DNA of 58,659 nt from Enhygromyxa salina (GCF_002994615.1 NZ_PVNK01000279.1:1-58659), one strand, 5' to 3'. Positions 1 to 9,073 are shown, numbered from the stretch's first letter. Numbers and translations: made by a program. The notes: generated from the letters alone by a model not told the origin.

Positions 1-103
<103 letters not shown>

Positions 104-692
104 GATGTTATGAGTGAGCCTCGCGGCTCTCTCGAGCTCGACCTTGCGGCCGAGCCTGGCTGCCCCCTGCGGCTGACAGGAGGACTTTGGATTTGTGTCG
201 TTACGAGGCGCCTAGCCAACCCGAAGGCTGACCGACCATCCTCGCACGACGCGGGGTTGACCATTGCTGATCAACTGCCCCGCGGGCGGTCTCGGTTTAT
301 GTACGCGAGCGAGTCGCGCACCCACCGGACCGTGCGGTTTCGTGGTCCGTGTTCCTGCTCTCCAGTTTTCAGGCAGCGTCACCGTGACAGGTGAGAGGAC
401 TTGGCGGCGTTTCGCCAGGACTCTCTGTCGCGGGGTTGGGATCTCTAGGCCAGTGGCCCGCTTGGGTCAAGGGGTTTTGAGAAAAAAATCCTGATTCTCG
501 TGAGTGGCCGAATTCGGCGTGCAGGGGACGTTTTGAGACGGGCCCAAGCGGGGGGGTCCCGGGCCTCGGTGCCCGGCGCGAACTGCGGACTGAGCAGTTT
601 CGGGCGGCGGCGCGAGGAGTGTGAGCTGGGTCTGGGATTGGACACACACTGGGGGACTGTGGCTGGCGGGCCTTCGAGAGTACTGAGCAAGA
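104..692 (-). other. rRNA leader and upstream region without protein genes
   Basis: This stretch of almost 600 bases holds no credible gene: the reading frames here lack family signatures and are set by high GC. About 340 bases separate the predicted rRNA promoter from the 16S 5' end, a normal length for an rRNA leader. A GC-rich imperfect hairpin (CGGACC...GGTCCG, 329-352) lies within it. I could not identify a convincing boxA antitermination site or the 5' half of the RNase III processing stem, because the matching 3' half lies outside the window. Upstream of the promoter (491-692) the sequence leads into the divergent EamA gene and shows nothing else I can name. Confidence 0.6.
442..470 (-). 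promoter_or_regulatory. rRNA operon promoter (sigma-70 type)
   Basis: On the minus strand a TTGACC -35 hexamer (465-470) is followed by exactly 17 bases and a TAGAGA -10 hexamer (442-447). Immediately upstream, at 471-490, is an A/T-rich tract with a run of seven T (minus strand), unusual in this GC-rich DNA and placed like an UP element. The position, about 340 bases before the 16S 5' end, fits a P1-type rRNA promoter. The start site was not determined. Confidence 0.75.
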
Positions 693-1598
693 GTGGGGGA
701 GAACGGGCGAGCAGGCGAGGGCGCGGCCCGCGGGCGACTCGGGCTGCTTTTCATGTTGTTGGCGACGATCGCGTTCGCGGGCATGGCCGCGTTCGTCAAG
801 GTCCTGCGTGAGGACGGCCTCACGACGAGCGAGGTGATGTTCTGGCGGATGGCGCCGGGTCTGGTCTGGGTCTCGATCGAGCTGCGCCTGCGCAAACAAA
901 AGCTCCGGCCCAACGCGCCGTGGCCCGTGCTCCTGCGCTCGCTCGCGGGGTTGGCGGCCATGTCGGGCTACTTCTATGCCCTGCGCGCGCTGACGCTGAT
1001 CGAGAACGCGGTCCTGCACCTGCTCCAACCGGTGTTCGTGGCGGTGCTCGCACCCTTGATCCTCGGCGAGCGGCTGCGGCGTGGGGCGGTGCTCGCGCTG
1101 CTCCTCGCGCTGCTCGGCGCGCTGGTCGTGGTTCGGCCCGACCTGGCCTGGCGCGCGAACATCCCGATGCTCCCGCTCGCGGCCGGGGCTGGCGCCGCGC
1201 TGTGTTCGGCCCTCGCGCACATCATGGTCCGCAAATCGACGGCCCGGGACTCGCCCGAGCTCGTCGTGTTTTGGTTCACGATCGCGGTCAGCGCAGCGGC
1301 GGTGGCGGTCGCCCTCGGCCGCGGGGAGCTCGCCAAGCTCCCCGCGGGGCTCGAGCTCGGCGAGGCCGCGTGGAAGATCACCGCGATGGCCGGCTTCGGT
1401 CTCGCCGGACAATTATTGATGACCCGGGCCTACGGGCGGGCGGCGGCGCCCCTGGTCGCGATCGTCGCCTACGCGTCGATCCCGGCCTCGATCGTGCTCG
1501 ACCTCGCGTGGGGTGTGCGCCCGGGCCTCGACGAGGCCCTCGGCTCGGTCTTGCTGGTCGTGGCTGGCGCGCTCCTAGTTCGGGGTCGAAGCATGTGA
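693..1598 (+). CDS. EamA/DMT-family transporter
   Basis: A 301-residue, almost entirely hydrophobic protein with about ten predicted membrane segments in two five-helix halves, the layout of the drug/metabolite transporter (EamA) family. Family-like segments include FYALRALTLIENAVLHLLQP and the ending of helix 10. Such proteins sit in the inner membrane and export or import small metabolites; the substrate cannot be read from sequence. The frame opens with a GTG at 693. An ATG at 753 (residue 21), just before the first helix, is an alternative start. Its stop overlaps the start of the following aminotransferase by four bases (GTGA), so the two are probably co-translated, which hints at an amino acid or amine substrate. 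Confidence 0.85.
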   Translation: MGENGRAGEGAARGRLGLLFMLLATIAFAGMAAFVKVLREDGLTTSEVMFWRMAPGLVWVSIELRLRKQKLRPNAPWPVLLRSLAGLAAMSGYFYALRALTLIENAVLHLLQPVFVAVLAPLILGERLRRGAVLALLLALLGALVVVRPDLAWRANIPMLPLAAGAGAALCSALAHIMVRKSTARDSPELVVFWFTIAVSAAAVAVALGRGELAKLPAGLELGEAAWKITAMAGFGLAGQLLMTRAYGRAAAPLVAIVAYASIPASIVLDLAWGVRPGLDEALGSVLLVVAGALLVRGRSM

Positions 1599-2860
1599 GA
1601 CAACCCGAAGCTGTGGAAGATCTGCGCTGGCCGACCTACCCAGGGCGCGGGATCGTGCTCGACGCCGCTGTCCATGACGAGGCCCGCCGCGGCGGCGCGC
1701 TGCGGGTCCGCGACACGAAGGGCAAGATCTACCTCGACGCGATCGCGGGGATCGGCTCGGCGGCGCTCGGCCACGCCCACCCGGACTGGGTCGCCGCGAT
1801 CCACCGTCAGCTCGAGACCCTCAGCGCGGTCGCCAACACCTTCGGCCACGTGCCCCAGCAGCAGCTCGCGGCCCGCCTCGCCGAGCTCTTCCCGCTCGCG
1901 CGGTGTCGCAGCTTCTTCGCCAACAGCGGCGCCGAGGCGACCGAGGCGGCGATCAAGCTGGCCCTGCGCGCGACCGGACGCGAGGTGATCGTGGCCTTCG
2001 AGCGGGCCTTTCACGGCCGGACCCTCGGGGCGATCTCGCTGACGGCGAACCCCGCCTACCGCGATCCTTACGTGAGCTGCCTCGGCGAGGACCACGCCCG
2101 CTTCGCAACCATGAAGGTGCTGCGCCTGCCCTTCGACGACGCCGCCGCCCTCGACCAGGCCTTCGCCGAGCACGGCGAGCGCATCGCCGCGGTCTTCGTC
2201 GAGCCGATCCAGGGCGAGGGCGGCGTCTGGCCGGCGAGCAAGGCCTTCTTGCTCCGCGCGCGGGCGCTTTGCGATCGCCACGGCGCGCTGCTCGGGGTCG
2301 ACGAGATTCAAAGCGGGTGCGGGCGCTCGGGTGACTGGACCGCGTGGCAGACGATCGTCGGCGACGAGGCCGCGCCCGACATCATCTGGCTGGCCAAGGC
2401 CCTCGGCGGCAGCTTCCCGATCGGCGCGTGTCTGACCACCGCCGAGCTCGCGCAGCACATGGGCGCGGGCACCCACGGGACGACCTTCGGCGGCAACCCG
2501 GTCGCGTGCGCCGCCGCCCTCGCGACCTTGCAGATCATCGAGAGCGAGGGGCTGCGGGAGCGCGCGGCGGCCCAGCTCGGGACCCTCGAGCAGATCGCCG
2601 CGCAGGCACCCAATGAAGAGGTCGTCGAGATCCGTGGCGCGGGTGCCATGATCGGGATCCAGCTCGGCGCCATCGACGAGGGTCGCGCAAAGCAGATCGT
2701 TCCGGCGTTGATCGAGGCGGGCGTGCTCGCAACCACGCCCGGCGGTCACACCCTGCGCCTGTTGCTACCCTATGCCGCTGGCGAGGCCGAGCTGCGCGAG
2801 ATCTGGACCGCCCTGGCCCAGGCCTGCGCGGCCACCCCCAAGTGCGCCGGGACCAGCTGA
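1595..2860 (+). CDS. Class III PLP-dependent aminotransferase (ArgD-like)
   Basis: A 421-residue fold-type I, class III aminotransferase. Visible motifs are FHGRTLGA, EPIQGEGG, the cofactor-binding DEIQSGCGRSG (Asp about 236), the PLP lysine in WLAKALGGSFPIGA (Lys about 268) and HGTTFGGNP. These are closest to acetylornithine/succinyl-diaminopimelate aminotransferases, which act in arginine and lysine synthesis, but other omega-aminotransferases share them. I place the start at GTG 1595, which overlaps the stop of the EamA gene (GTGA, translational coupling). The open frame continues upstream, but only as antisense-like shadow of the permease gene. No other arginine gene is nearby, so the exact substrate is uncertain. 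Confidence 0.85.
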   Translation: MRQPEAVEDLRWPTYPGRGIVLDAAVHDEARRGGALRVRDTKGKIYLDAIAGIGSAALGHAHPDWVAAIHRQLETLSAVANTFGHVPQQQLAARLAELFPLARCRSFFANSGAEATEAAIKLALRATGREVIVAFERAFHGRTLGAISLTANPAYRDPYVSCLGEDHARFATMKVLRLPFDDAAALDQAFAEHGERIAAVFVEPIQGEGGVWPASKAFLLRARALCDRHGALLGVDEIQSGCGRSGDWTAWQTIVGDEAAPDIIWLAKALGGSFPIGACLTTAELAQHMGAGTHGTTFGGNPVACAAALATLQIIESEGLRERAAAQLGTLEQIAAQAPNEEVVEIRGAGAMIGIQLGAIDEGRAKQIVPALIEAGVLATTPGGHTLRLLLPYAAGEAELREIWTALAQACAATPKCAGTS

Positions 2861-2879
2861 TCGGCTACCATCTGCGGCG

Positions 2880-3698
2880 ATGCTCGACCGCGCCTTTGTT
2901 CGTCGCCTCAGCCTCCTGTGTCTGGTCGCCACCTTCGGCTGCACGTCCGACCCGGTCGCGCCAACCACAGACCCCGAGTCGACCCCGGACCCGGGCGGTC
3001 CGACGGCCGTGAGCCCTGCACCCACCCAGACCTACGCCGACGCCGACCCCGGTCTGGACCCACGCGAGGCCGCCGTGGTCCAGCCCGACCCCGACGTGAG
3101 CGAAACCGAGCCCGAGAGCGCGCCCGAGCCCGAGAGCGCGCCCGAGCCCGAGAGCGCGGCCGAGCCGACCACCGTCGTCGCGGCCCCCAAAGAGACCAAG
3201 AAGCGCGAGCCGCTGCCCAAGCCGATCCACAAGCTCAGCGGGGCGACCTGTCAAAAGAGCTTCGCGGTCGGCAACAAGGTCAAGAACTTCCGCCTGCCCA
3301 GCGTCGACGGCAAGCGGACCGTCTCGCCCGGCAGCTACCGCAACAAGGTCGTCCTGCTCAACTTCTGGGGTACATGGTGCAAGCCCTGCCTCCAGGAGCT
3401 GCCGGAGTTCGACCGCCTCTACCGTAAGTACCGCAAGCACGGCATGAGGTTCATCGCCGTGGCGACCGACGAGGAGCCCGAGGCGGTCCAGGAGTTCATC
3501 GACAAGCACAAGCTCCGGGCCAAGGTCGCGCTCGCGGGCGAGGAGGCGGCCGGCGCCTACAACCGCCCGAACTTCCCGATCTCGTTCGTGGTCGACGGCG
3601 ACGGCAAGATCGTCGCCGCCTACGAGTACATCAACGACAACTGCATGGGTGATCTCGAGCAGGTCATTCGCAACGAGCTCGACAAGCTCGACCCCTGA
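2880..3698 (+). CDS. TlpA/ResA-like thioredoxin lipoprotein
   Basis: A 272-residue exported protein. It begins with a basic n-region, a hydrophobic core and a cysteine at about residue 21 in a slightly atypical lipobox (TFGC), so I infer a lipoprotein. A disordered Pro/Glu/Ser/Ala linker follows, including about three copies of an 18-bp repeat (3107-3160). The C-terminal half is a thioredoxin fold of the TlpA/AhpC-TSA type with the active site WCKPC (Cys 167 and Cys 170) preceded by VVLLNFWGT. The usual role is reduction of periplasmic disulfides, for example in cytochrome c maturation. The start ATG 2880 lies 19 bases after the aminotransferase stop and gives the signal peptide. A longer in-frame start at 2772 would bury it. 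Confidence 0.85.
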   Translation: MLDRAFVRRLSLLCLVATFGCTSDPVAPTTDPESTPDPGGPTAVSPAPTQTYADADPGLDPREAAVVQPDPDVSETEPESAPEPESAPEPESAAEPTTVVAAPKETKKREPLPKPIHKLSGATCQKSFAVGNKVKNFRLPSVDGKRTVSPGSYRNKVVLLNFWGTWCKPCLQELPEFDRLYRKYRKHGMRFIAVATDEEPEAVQEFIDKHKLRAKVALAGEEAAGAYNRPNFPISFVVDGDGKIVAAYEYINDNCMGDLEQVIRNELDKLDP

Positions 3699-3911
3699 GG
3701 CGGAACGCGGCGTCCACGCGGGCCACGGGCGGGCGCGCGCGCCCGCGGCCCCCAACCTGACGAAGAGCCCGCGAGCGGCGAGATCCTCTCGCGCGGGGGT
3801 GATCCAGGTTCGGTGACAGACGCGCGGCCAGGATGCGCTACAACCCATCGGGCGCGGCTGGGGTAAGTCGCGACCGCCGCGGCTGCGTGCGGCCATCGCC
3901 CGGAACCCGAC

Positions 3912-5342
3912 TTGGTCAAGCTCACCGACTTCTCCGACGATCCGAGCAGGGGGCTGCGCCTGCTTCCGGAGTGGGCCCTGATCCGCAAGGTCCTCTACCT
4001 CGGGTCCTTCGTCATGTTGGCGATGCTGACCCAGTACTTCGTCAACGCGGCCGACAACCTCATGGTCGGGCGCCTCGACGACCCGGCCGAGGCCACGGCC
4101 TCGCAGGCGGCCCTCGGCCTCGGCATGCCGCTGTACTGGGCGGTCGGCGGGTTCTTCGCCGCGATCTCCTACGGCGCCCAGGCGATGACCGGGCGCCGCT
4201 TCGCCGAGGGCGAAGAAGAGCGGGCCGGGCAGGTCTTGTTCAACGCCGTGTTCGTGGCCCTCATCGCCGGCGCTCTCGGCGGGGCGGTCGGGTGGTTCAG
4301 CGGCCCCTACGCCGTCGACTTCCTGGCCGAGGCCAGCGAGGAGCAAAAGCAGCTCGGCACGGTCTACGTCCAGCTGCGCGCGCTGGGGATCGGCGCGATG
4401 GTCGTGACCTTCGCGTTCAAGGCCTTCTTCGACGGGATCGGCCGCACCTACGTGCACCTGGTCGCGGCCGTCGTGATGAACCTGTTCAACATCGGGCTCA
4501 ACTACCTGCTGATCTACGGCAACGAGCCCCTGGGTATCCCGCGCATGGGCATCGCCGGGGCCGGCTGGGCCTCGATGATCGCGACCTATCTCGGCCTCGC
4601 GATCATGATCGGCGTGAGCCTGGCGCCGCGCTACAGCCGACGGTTCAAGTTCTTTCAGCTGCGCAATTTCGACCCCAAGGTGATCACCAACATCATCAAG
4701 CTGATGCTCCCGGCCGGGTCGGCCAGCTTGATCCTGATGTCGGGCTTTTTGCTCTTCTTCAAGTTCGTCGGCCAGATCGACGCCGACATGGGCACGGGCA
4801 ACACCTACTCGGCCGCGACCAAGGCGCTGATGGACACGGCCGCGCTGTGCTTCATGCCGCTGCTCGCGTTCGGCACCGCGACCGCGACCGCCGTCAGCCA
4901 GAGCCTGGGCGCGGGCAAGCCCAACCTCGCGGCGCGCTACGGCTGGGACTCCGTGCGGATCGGCGTCCTCGCGATGATCCCGATTGGCATCGTGTTTTGG
5001 GTCTGGCCCGAGCAGATCATCTCGCTGTGGGCACCCAATGACCCCGCGGTCCCCGCGGCTGGGGCGGCGTCCTTGCGCCTGGTCGCAACCTGCCTGCCGA
5101 TGCTGGTCGTCGCGATCATCCTGTCGCAGTCGCTCTACGGCGCGGGCGCCAACACCTACGTGATGATCGCCGAGGGCGTGCTCCATGTCGGCTGCCTGGT
5201 CCCCCTGAGCTGGTTTCTGGGACCCCACCTGGGCTTTGGCATGGAGGGGATGTGGACCGCGGCGATCATCTACGTCAACGGACTCGGCCTGGCGATGGGC
5301 GGCAAGTTCCTGGCCAAGGGCTGGCGCTCGATCGAGCTGTGA
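3912..5342 (+). CDS. MATE-family efflux transporter
   Basis: A 476-residue membrane protein with twelve predicted helices and the MatE-domain hallmarks: an early segment TQYFVNAADNLMVGRL, then AFFDGIGRTY in the middle and FGTATATAVSQSLGAG in the second half. MATE proteins use H+ or Na+ gradients to export cationic drugs and metabolites. The best start is TTG 3912, which puts about 30 residues before the first helix. No ATG or GTG is available upstream in frame without a stop. The 213-base gap before it contains a GC-rich inverted repeat near 3727-3751 that could terminate the preceding gene. Substrate unknown. Confidence 0.9.
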   Translation: MVKLTDFSDDPSRGLRLLPEWALIRKVLYLGSFVMLAMLTQYFVNAADNLMVGRLDDPAEATASQAALGLGMPLYWAVGGFFAAISYGAQAMTGRRFAEGEEERAGQVLFNAVFVALIAGALGGAVGWFSGPYAVDFLAEASEEQKQLGTVYVQLRALGIGAMVVTFAFKAFFDGIGRTYVHLVAAVVMNLFNIGLNYLLIYGNEPLGIPRMGIAGAGWASMIATYLGLAIMIGVSLAPRYSRRFKFFQLRNFDPKVITNIIKLMLPAGSASLILMSGFLLFFKFVGQIDADMGTGNTYSAATKALMDTAALCFMPLLAFGTATATAVSQSLGAGKPNLAARYGWDSVRIGVLAMIPIGIVFWVWPEQIISLWAPNDPAVPAAGAASLRLVATCLPMLVVAIILSQSLYGAGANTYVMIAEGVLHVGCLVPLSWFLGPHLGFGMEGMWTAAIIYVNGLGLAMGGKFLAKGWRSIEL

Positions 5343-5425
5343 TCCCCAAGAATTGGGACCAGAAGTTGGGTCTCGCATCGCACCGCTTTTTGCGGTCGAG
5401 GGAGCGAGGGGCGTATCATGAGACC

Positions 5426-6739
5426 ATGCGCTTGCCCGTGCTCCCCGTCGCGCTCGCCACGGTCCTGGTCATCCCGGCCGTCGCGGAGGCTAGCCCCTTC
5501 GCGGTGCCGCTGACCGCCAACGATCTCAACCTGCTCGTCCACGAGCCCCCGGCGAGCAGCTCCGCGCCGAGCATGGATGGCGAGGACGCGCCCGCTGACG
5601 ACGCGCCCGCTGACGACGCGCCCGCCGACGACGCGCCCGCTGACGACGCGCCCGCTGACGACGCGCCCGCCGACGCCGAACCGGCCGACGCAACCGAGGA
5701 CGTCCCGACCGGCGACGAGGACGCGATCGATCCCACGACCGGTGACCCAACCGAGGGCGAGGTCCTCGAGGACGACGAGCTCGACGACGAGCTGTCCGGG
5801 CCAACCAAAAAGGGCGACTTCAACGCCAACGCGATCGGCCTGCGCGGAGGGATCCACCTGATCCCGTCCTACTTCCTCAACGCCGCGCTCGCGTCCTACA
5901 GCAACTCCCTGTGCCGCAACGAGGTCGGCAGCTGGGGCGAGCAAAACGGGCTGGTCAAGGTCGACGGCTGCAACTTCTATGTCGGCGGCGACTACATCCG
6001 CCGGATCTCCCGCGCCTTCGACATCTCGGTCGGGCTCGGCTACCTCCACATCCAGCCGCCCGACTCGCTGTGGCTCGACAACAACGAGTGGGACCGCGAC
6101 AGCTGCACGACCGACGAGGGCCCCGGCAGCGCCTGTAACCTCGGGGCGGCCGACTACACCGAGATCGACCTGCGGATGTTCACGGTCGAGGTCAACTTCA
6201 TCGGCCGCGGCACGCTGTATCGCAACGAGGACGTCGAGATCCAGCTCGGCGGCGGCGGCGGTGTCGGCGTCGGCGTGCTGATCGGGGACGGCGTGCGTCG
6301 GAGCCCGCTCGGCTCGGACCCCGGCTCGCCCAACGACCCCAACTCGTGTCAGACCCTGGCCGACACCGCCGACTTCCGCAAGTGCACGCCGCGCTACTAC
6401 GACGACCCCGGCATCGACCAGGACGGCGACGGCATGATCGGCGACGTTTCGCGCGAAGATGTCGACGCGGGCGCCCCCCTGCCCAACGGCTCCACGATCC
6501 GGGGCGACAGCTGGGCCGACTGTGGCCGCGACAAGTGCAACGGCTCCGACCTCAACGCCTTCGGCACGGTCGAGGACGACGGGACCTGGCCGGTCTACCC
6601 GCTCGTCAACCTCCTCGGCAGCTTCCGCGTGATCGTGAAGGACTCGTTCGGGATCAGCATCGAAGGCGGGATCAAGAACGGCTTCTTCTTCGGCGGCGGG
6701 ATCCAGTACTACTTCGGCGGCGGCGGAAAAGATAAGTAG
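5426..6739 (+). CDS. Secreted, probable outer-membrane beta-rich protein with DDAPA repeats
   Basis: A 437-residue protein with a clear signal peptide ending in AEA (about residue 22). Residues 54-85 are a low-complexity DDAPA repeat encoded by near-identical 15-bp units (about 5586-5675). The rest is Gly- and aromatic-rich, with alternating strands and a final segment ending in YYFGG that resembles the end of an outer-membrane barrel. A DQDGDGMIGD stretch near residue 330 resembles a calcium-binding EF-hand or thrombospondin-3 loop, although the twelfth position is Ser. I do not recognise a specific family. The start ATG 5426 is chosen because it gives the signal peptide; GAGGGGCG lies shortly upstream. 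Confidence 0.7.
   Translation: MRLPVLPVALATVLVIPAVAEASPFAVPLTANDLNLLVHEPPASSSAPSMDGEDAPADDAPADDAPADDAPADDAPADDAPADAEPADATEDVPTGDEDAIDPTTGDPTEGEVLEDDELDDELSGPTKKGDFNANAIGLRGGIHLIPSYFLNAALASYSNSLCRNEVGSWGEQNGLVKVDGCNFYVGGDYIRRISRAFDISVGLGYLHIQPPDSLWLDNNEWDRDSCTTDEGPGSACNLGAADYTEIDLRMFTVEVNFIGRGTLYRNEDVEIQLGGGGGVGVGVLIGDGVRRSPLGSDPGSPNDPNSCQTLADTADFRKCTPRYYDDPGIDQDGDGMIGDVSREDVDAGAPLPNGSTIRGDSWADCGRDKCNGSDLNAFGTVEDDGTWPVYPLVNLLGSFRVIVKDSFGISIEGGIKNGFFFGGGIQYYFGGGGKDK
5586..5675 (+). repeat. 15-bp tandem repeat inside a coding region
   Basis: About six in-frame copies of a 15-bp unit (GCGCCCGCTGACGAC with T/C variants) encode the DDAPA spacer of the secreted protein at 5426-6739. The units are nearly identical, so copy number probably varies by slippage or recombination. 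This is a coding repeat, not a separate element. Confidence 0.85.
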
Positions 6740-6776
6740 TGAGCGCGGCCGCTCGCGGCCGTACGTGACCGGACAG
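6740..6776. terminator. Hairpin between convergent genes, minimal copy of the dispersed repeat
   Basis: The 37-base gap between the secreted-protein gene (plus) and the WYL regulator (minus) contains CGGCCGCTCGCGGCCG, a 6-bp stem with a 4-base loop, followed by GTACGTGACC. The same hairpin followed by GTGCGTGGC is the core of the repeats at 11.6-12.6 kb, 24.4 kb, 37.6 kb and 47.7 kb. There is no T-run, so a terminator role is inferred from position only. Confidence 0.45.
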
Positions 6777-7769
6777 TCAAGCGAGGCGCTCGACCATGGT
6801 CTTGGCGTGGTCGAGGACGGCCTCGCGCAGCTCCTGAGGCTCGATCGACTCGAGCGCGGCGCCGAGCGAGAGCAGACGTCGGGCGAGCTCGCGGCATGAG
6901 CGATAGGCGACGCGGCGCTCGAGCAGCTCGCCGTCCTCGATCCAGGTGTCGTCCTGGCCGGGGTCCCAGACGTTGTGGGCGACCCAGCGCGCGACGGGGG
7001 CGCGGATGCGCAAGATCGCGGTGCCCGGGCGGTCCTCGTCGATCCCGAAGGCTGGGTCGTGGTCGCCCCAGATCTTGTCGAGGGTCGGCATCGACTCGCG
7101 CGGCTCGAGCCCCTCGATGACCTCGGCGCCCTCGATCTGCGCGACGCGAAAGCTGCGGGGCTCACGGTGGGTCCGCGAGTAGGCGCGCAGGTACATGTTG
7201 CCGTCGTGCAGACGCAGCTGCCACGGCTCGACGTCGTGGATCCGCGAGCCGCCAGCGGCGCTCCACGGGCTGGCATAGCGGATCTGCACGACCCGCTTGC
7301 CGATCGCGCCGAACAGCTCCGAGAGGACGCTCGGGTCGGTCCGGCTCCCGGTCGTCAAGGTCGCCACCAAGGTCCCGGGCCGGGCGCCCTCGCTCGGGGC
7401 CCGGCCGCGCTCGCGCATCTCCGCGTCCATCTGCTCGGCGAGGCGACGCAGGCGCGCGGTGATCTCCTCGTCGGCGAGCGGGGCCAGCAGCGCCTCGGCG
7501 AACAGCACCGCCGAGAGATCCTGGGCGTCGGGATCGGTCAGGGGCAGCGTGAAGTGAGGGTCACGCAGGACCCAGCGCCCGGCCGCGCGGTCGAACTCGA
7601 CCGGCGAGTCGCAGTGATCCCGCAGCCAGGTGAGCGCGCGCTGGATCGAGGGGTGCGAGACATCCGCGACCTTGGCGAGCTCCTCCTTGGTCGCGCCCCC
7701 ATGCTCGCGCAGGTGCCGAAGCAGCACGCGCGCGGTCTCCTTGACCAACTCCGACGGCCCGTCGCTCAT
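6777..7769 (-). CDS. WYL-domain transcriptional regulator
   Basis: A 330-residue protein. The first 60 residues form a helix-turn-helix resembling DeoR/winged domains (LAKVADVSHPSIQRALTWLR). The middle and C-terminal parts match a WYL domain, seen in VVQIRYASPW, then EPWQLRLHDGNMYLRAYSR and RSFRVAQIEGAEV, with a WCX-like tail. WYL proteins sense ligands (often nucleic acid or nucleotide-derived) and regulate transcription, for example of defence or DNA-damage genes; nothing in the neighbourhood identifies a target. The start is ATG 7769. The metallophosphatase gene lies upstream on the same strand, separated by 130 bases holding a duplicated repeat. Confidence 0.85.
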   Translation of the reverse strand: MSDGPSELVKETARVLLRHLREHGGATKEELAKVADVSHPSIQRALTWLRDHCDSPVEFDRAAGRWVLRDPHFTLPLTDPDAQDLSAVLFAEALLAPLADEEITARLRRLAEQMDAEMRERGRAPSEGARPGTLVATLTTGSRTDPSVLSELFGAIGKRVVQIRYASPWSAAGGSRIHDVEPWQLRLHDGNMYLRAYSRTHREPRSFRVAQIEGAEVIEGLEPRESMPTLDKIWGDHDPAFGIDEDRPGTAILRIRAPVARWVAHNVWDPGQDDTWIEDGELLERRVAYRSCRELARRLLSLGAALESIEPQELREAVLDHAKTMVERLA

Positions 7770-7790
7770 GCAGCGATGCTACTCGTTTTT

Positions 7791-7889
7791 GACCCCCGCG
7801 GGCGTGGGCGAGCTTGCCACGCGCGGCCGCTCTCGCCCGAAACGGAGCCTTGTCTCGACCCCCGCGGGCGTCGGCGAGCTTGCCACGCG
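7791..7889. repeat. Two direct copies of a 33-bp intergenic repeat
   Basis: A 33-base sequence starting GACCCCCGCGGGCGT and ending CTTGCCACGCG occurs at 7791-7823 and again at 7857-7889 with one mismatch, a 66-base period. Between the copies is a CGGCCG-containing stretch. The motif resembles the dispersed repeat family of this window (GACCCCCGCAGG... TGCCACGCACGG). It follows the metallophosphatase stop, again in a 3' flank. Confidence 0.85.
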
Positions 7890-7899
7890 GGCGGACGGC

Positions 7900-8751
7900 T
7901 CAGATGTCGCGGTTGTCGACGCTGACGAACTCGCCCTCGGGGTAGCGCAGGGCGACGAGGGGGCCGCCGCGGCCGGAGCGAAAATCGAGGCAGGCTGCGT
8001 TGGCGCCGGGGCCAGTCCACGCCGGGGCGGTTGGGGTGTGCTCGGGCCAGGGGAACCAGTAGTGACCGAAGACGACCCTGGGCGCGTCGGCCGGGTAGCT
8101 GTTCCACCACGGGACGCGTCGGGTCTCGCGCCAGTGACCGCCGAAGTCGCGGTAGCGCGGACAGCGTCGCTCCGGACCCTTGATGCACAGCTCGAACGCC
8201 GCTTCGAGCTCGCCGCCTGGTGCGCTGGCCTCGAGCAGGTCCGGCCGGTCGAGGCGCTCGGGGAGCTGGGCGATGCCGCCGGGGTCCCAGCACGCGTGCA
8301 CAACCCGCAGACGCCCCTCGTCGAGGAGCAGGTGCGTCGACTGCGACTCGATGAACGCGCGAGCACGATCCCAGCGCGCAGGATCTGCCTCGATCTGAAC
8401 CAGCGTCGTTGCGAATTGCGCGCGGTTCTTCTCACTGTGCTCGCGCAGACCCTCGACGTAGTGCAGCGCGTTGAGCTCATGATTACCGAGGACCATGTGT
8501 GCGCATCCGTCGGCGGCCAGCGCCGCGACGCGCTCGACACACGCGAGCGGATCGGGGCCCCTGTCAATTAGATCACCAAGCGAGATCAACCTCCGGCCCT
8601 CCGCCTGCTGCCAGCGCGTACCGCTCTTGGTGTAACCGAGGCGCTCGAGCATCGCGTCGAGGGTGCGAATCATGCCGTGGACGTCTCCGAGCAGATCGAA
8701 TGGCCCCACCAGCTTTGAGTTCGCTTCGGACGACTGCATACCCACAGCCAA
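7900..8751 (-). CDS. Metallophosphoesterase (PrpE/ApaH-like phosphatase)
   Basis: A 283-residue calcineurin-like phosphatase. All dinuclear-metal motifs are present: GDVHG (residues 22-26), GDLIDRG (59-65), GNHE (89-92), a VVHACWDPGG segment and GHYWFPW near the C-terminus. The arrangement matches bacterial protein Ser/Thr phosphatases and bis(5'-nucleosyl)-tetraphosphatases of the PrpE type. Given the Hanks-type kinase elsewhere in the window, a protein phosphatase role is possible but not shown. The start ATG 8751 could instead be ATG 8739 (residue 5). Confidence 0.85.
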   Translation of the reverse strand: MAVGMQSSEANSKLVGPFDLLGDVHGMIRTLDAMLERLGYTKSGTRWQQAEGRRLISLGDLIDRGPDPLACVERVAALAADGCAHMVLGNHELNALHYVEGLREHSEKNRAQFATTLVQIEADPARWDRARAFIESQSTHLLLDEGRLRVVHACWDPGGIAQLPERLDRPDLLEASAPGGELEAAFELCIKGPERRCPRYRDFGGHWRETRRVPWWNSYPADAPRVVFGHYWFPWPEHTPTAPAWTGPGANAACLDFRSGRGGPLVALRYPEGEFVSVDNRDI

Positions 8752-9073
8752 GTGTACTCGACCTGCACTTTAGGCCAAGGCCCGACGAATCGAGCACCTG
8801 CGATCGCGCGTTTGCACCGTGACGTTGCGAGGTATGTCGATTGTTTCACAGGCGCGAAACAGCGCCAGACCTGTCCAAAAGACCATATTTTGGACGTTGG
8901 TGCATTCGAGATGTTCGCGGTCGCACGTCCATTGTAGGCTGATCTCCGCCAGGCTGTGCGTGGCGCTACGAAACCGTAATCAGCGCACACTGGTGTCCGA
9001 TTGGACAGTGCGTATCACAAAAATATGTCGACAAGATGTTCGTATAGTCAATTCATTGTGCTATGGTCGCGTC
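8752..9073. promoter_or_regulatory. AT-rich divergent intergenic region with two GTCC/GGAC palindromes
   Basis: This 322-base gap separates the divergent metallophosphatase and H1-like DNA-binding protein genes and is clearly more AT-rich than its surroundings. It contains two inverted repeats sharing the same half-site: GTCCAAAA-7-TTTTGGAC (8873-8895) and TGTCC-4-GGACA (8994-9007). A TATAGT hexamer (9043-9048) could be a -10 element for the gene starting at 9074, but I see no good -35. I infer an operator-containing promoter region; the regulator is unknown. Confidence 0.5.

Noticed and set aside
920..1594. Upstream extension of the aminotransferase frame to 920
   Set aside because: It is antisense/alternate-frame shadow of the EamA gene; the family start is at GTG 1595, coupled to the permease stop.
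2865..5378. 837-residue minus-strand frame
   Set aside because: Shadow of the TlpA-like and MATE genes, Arg/Asp/Gly-rich and without motifs. The same applies to other long frames, for example at 31044-33770 and 39440-42088.
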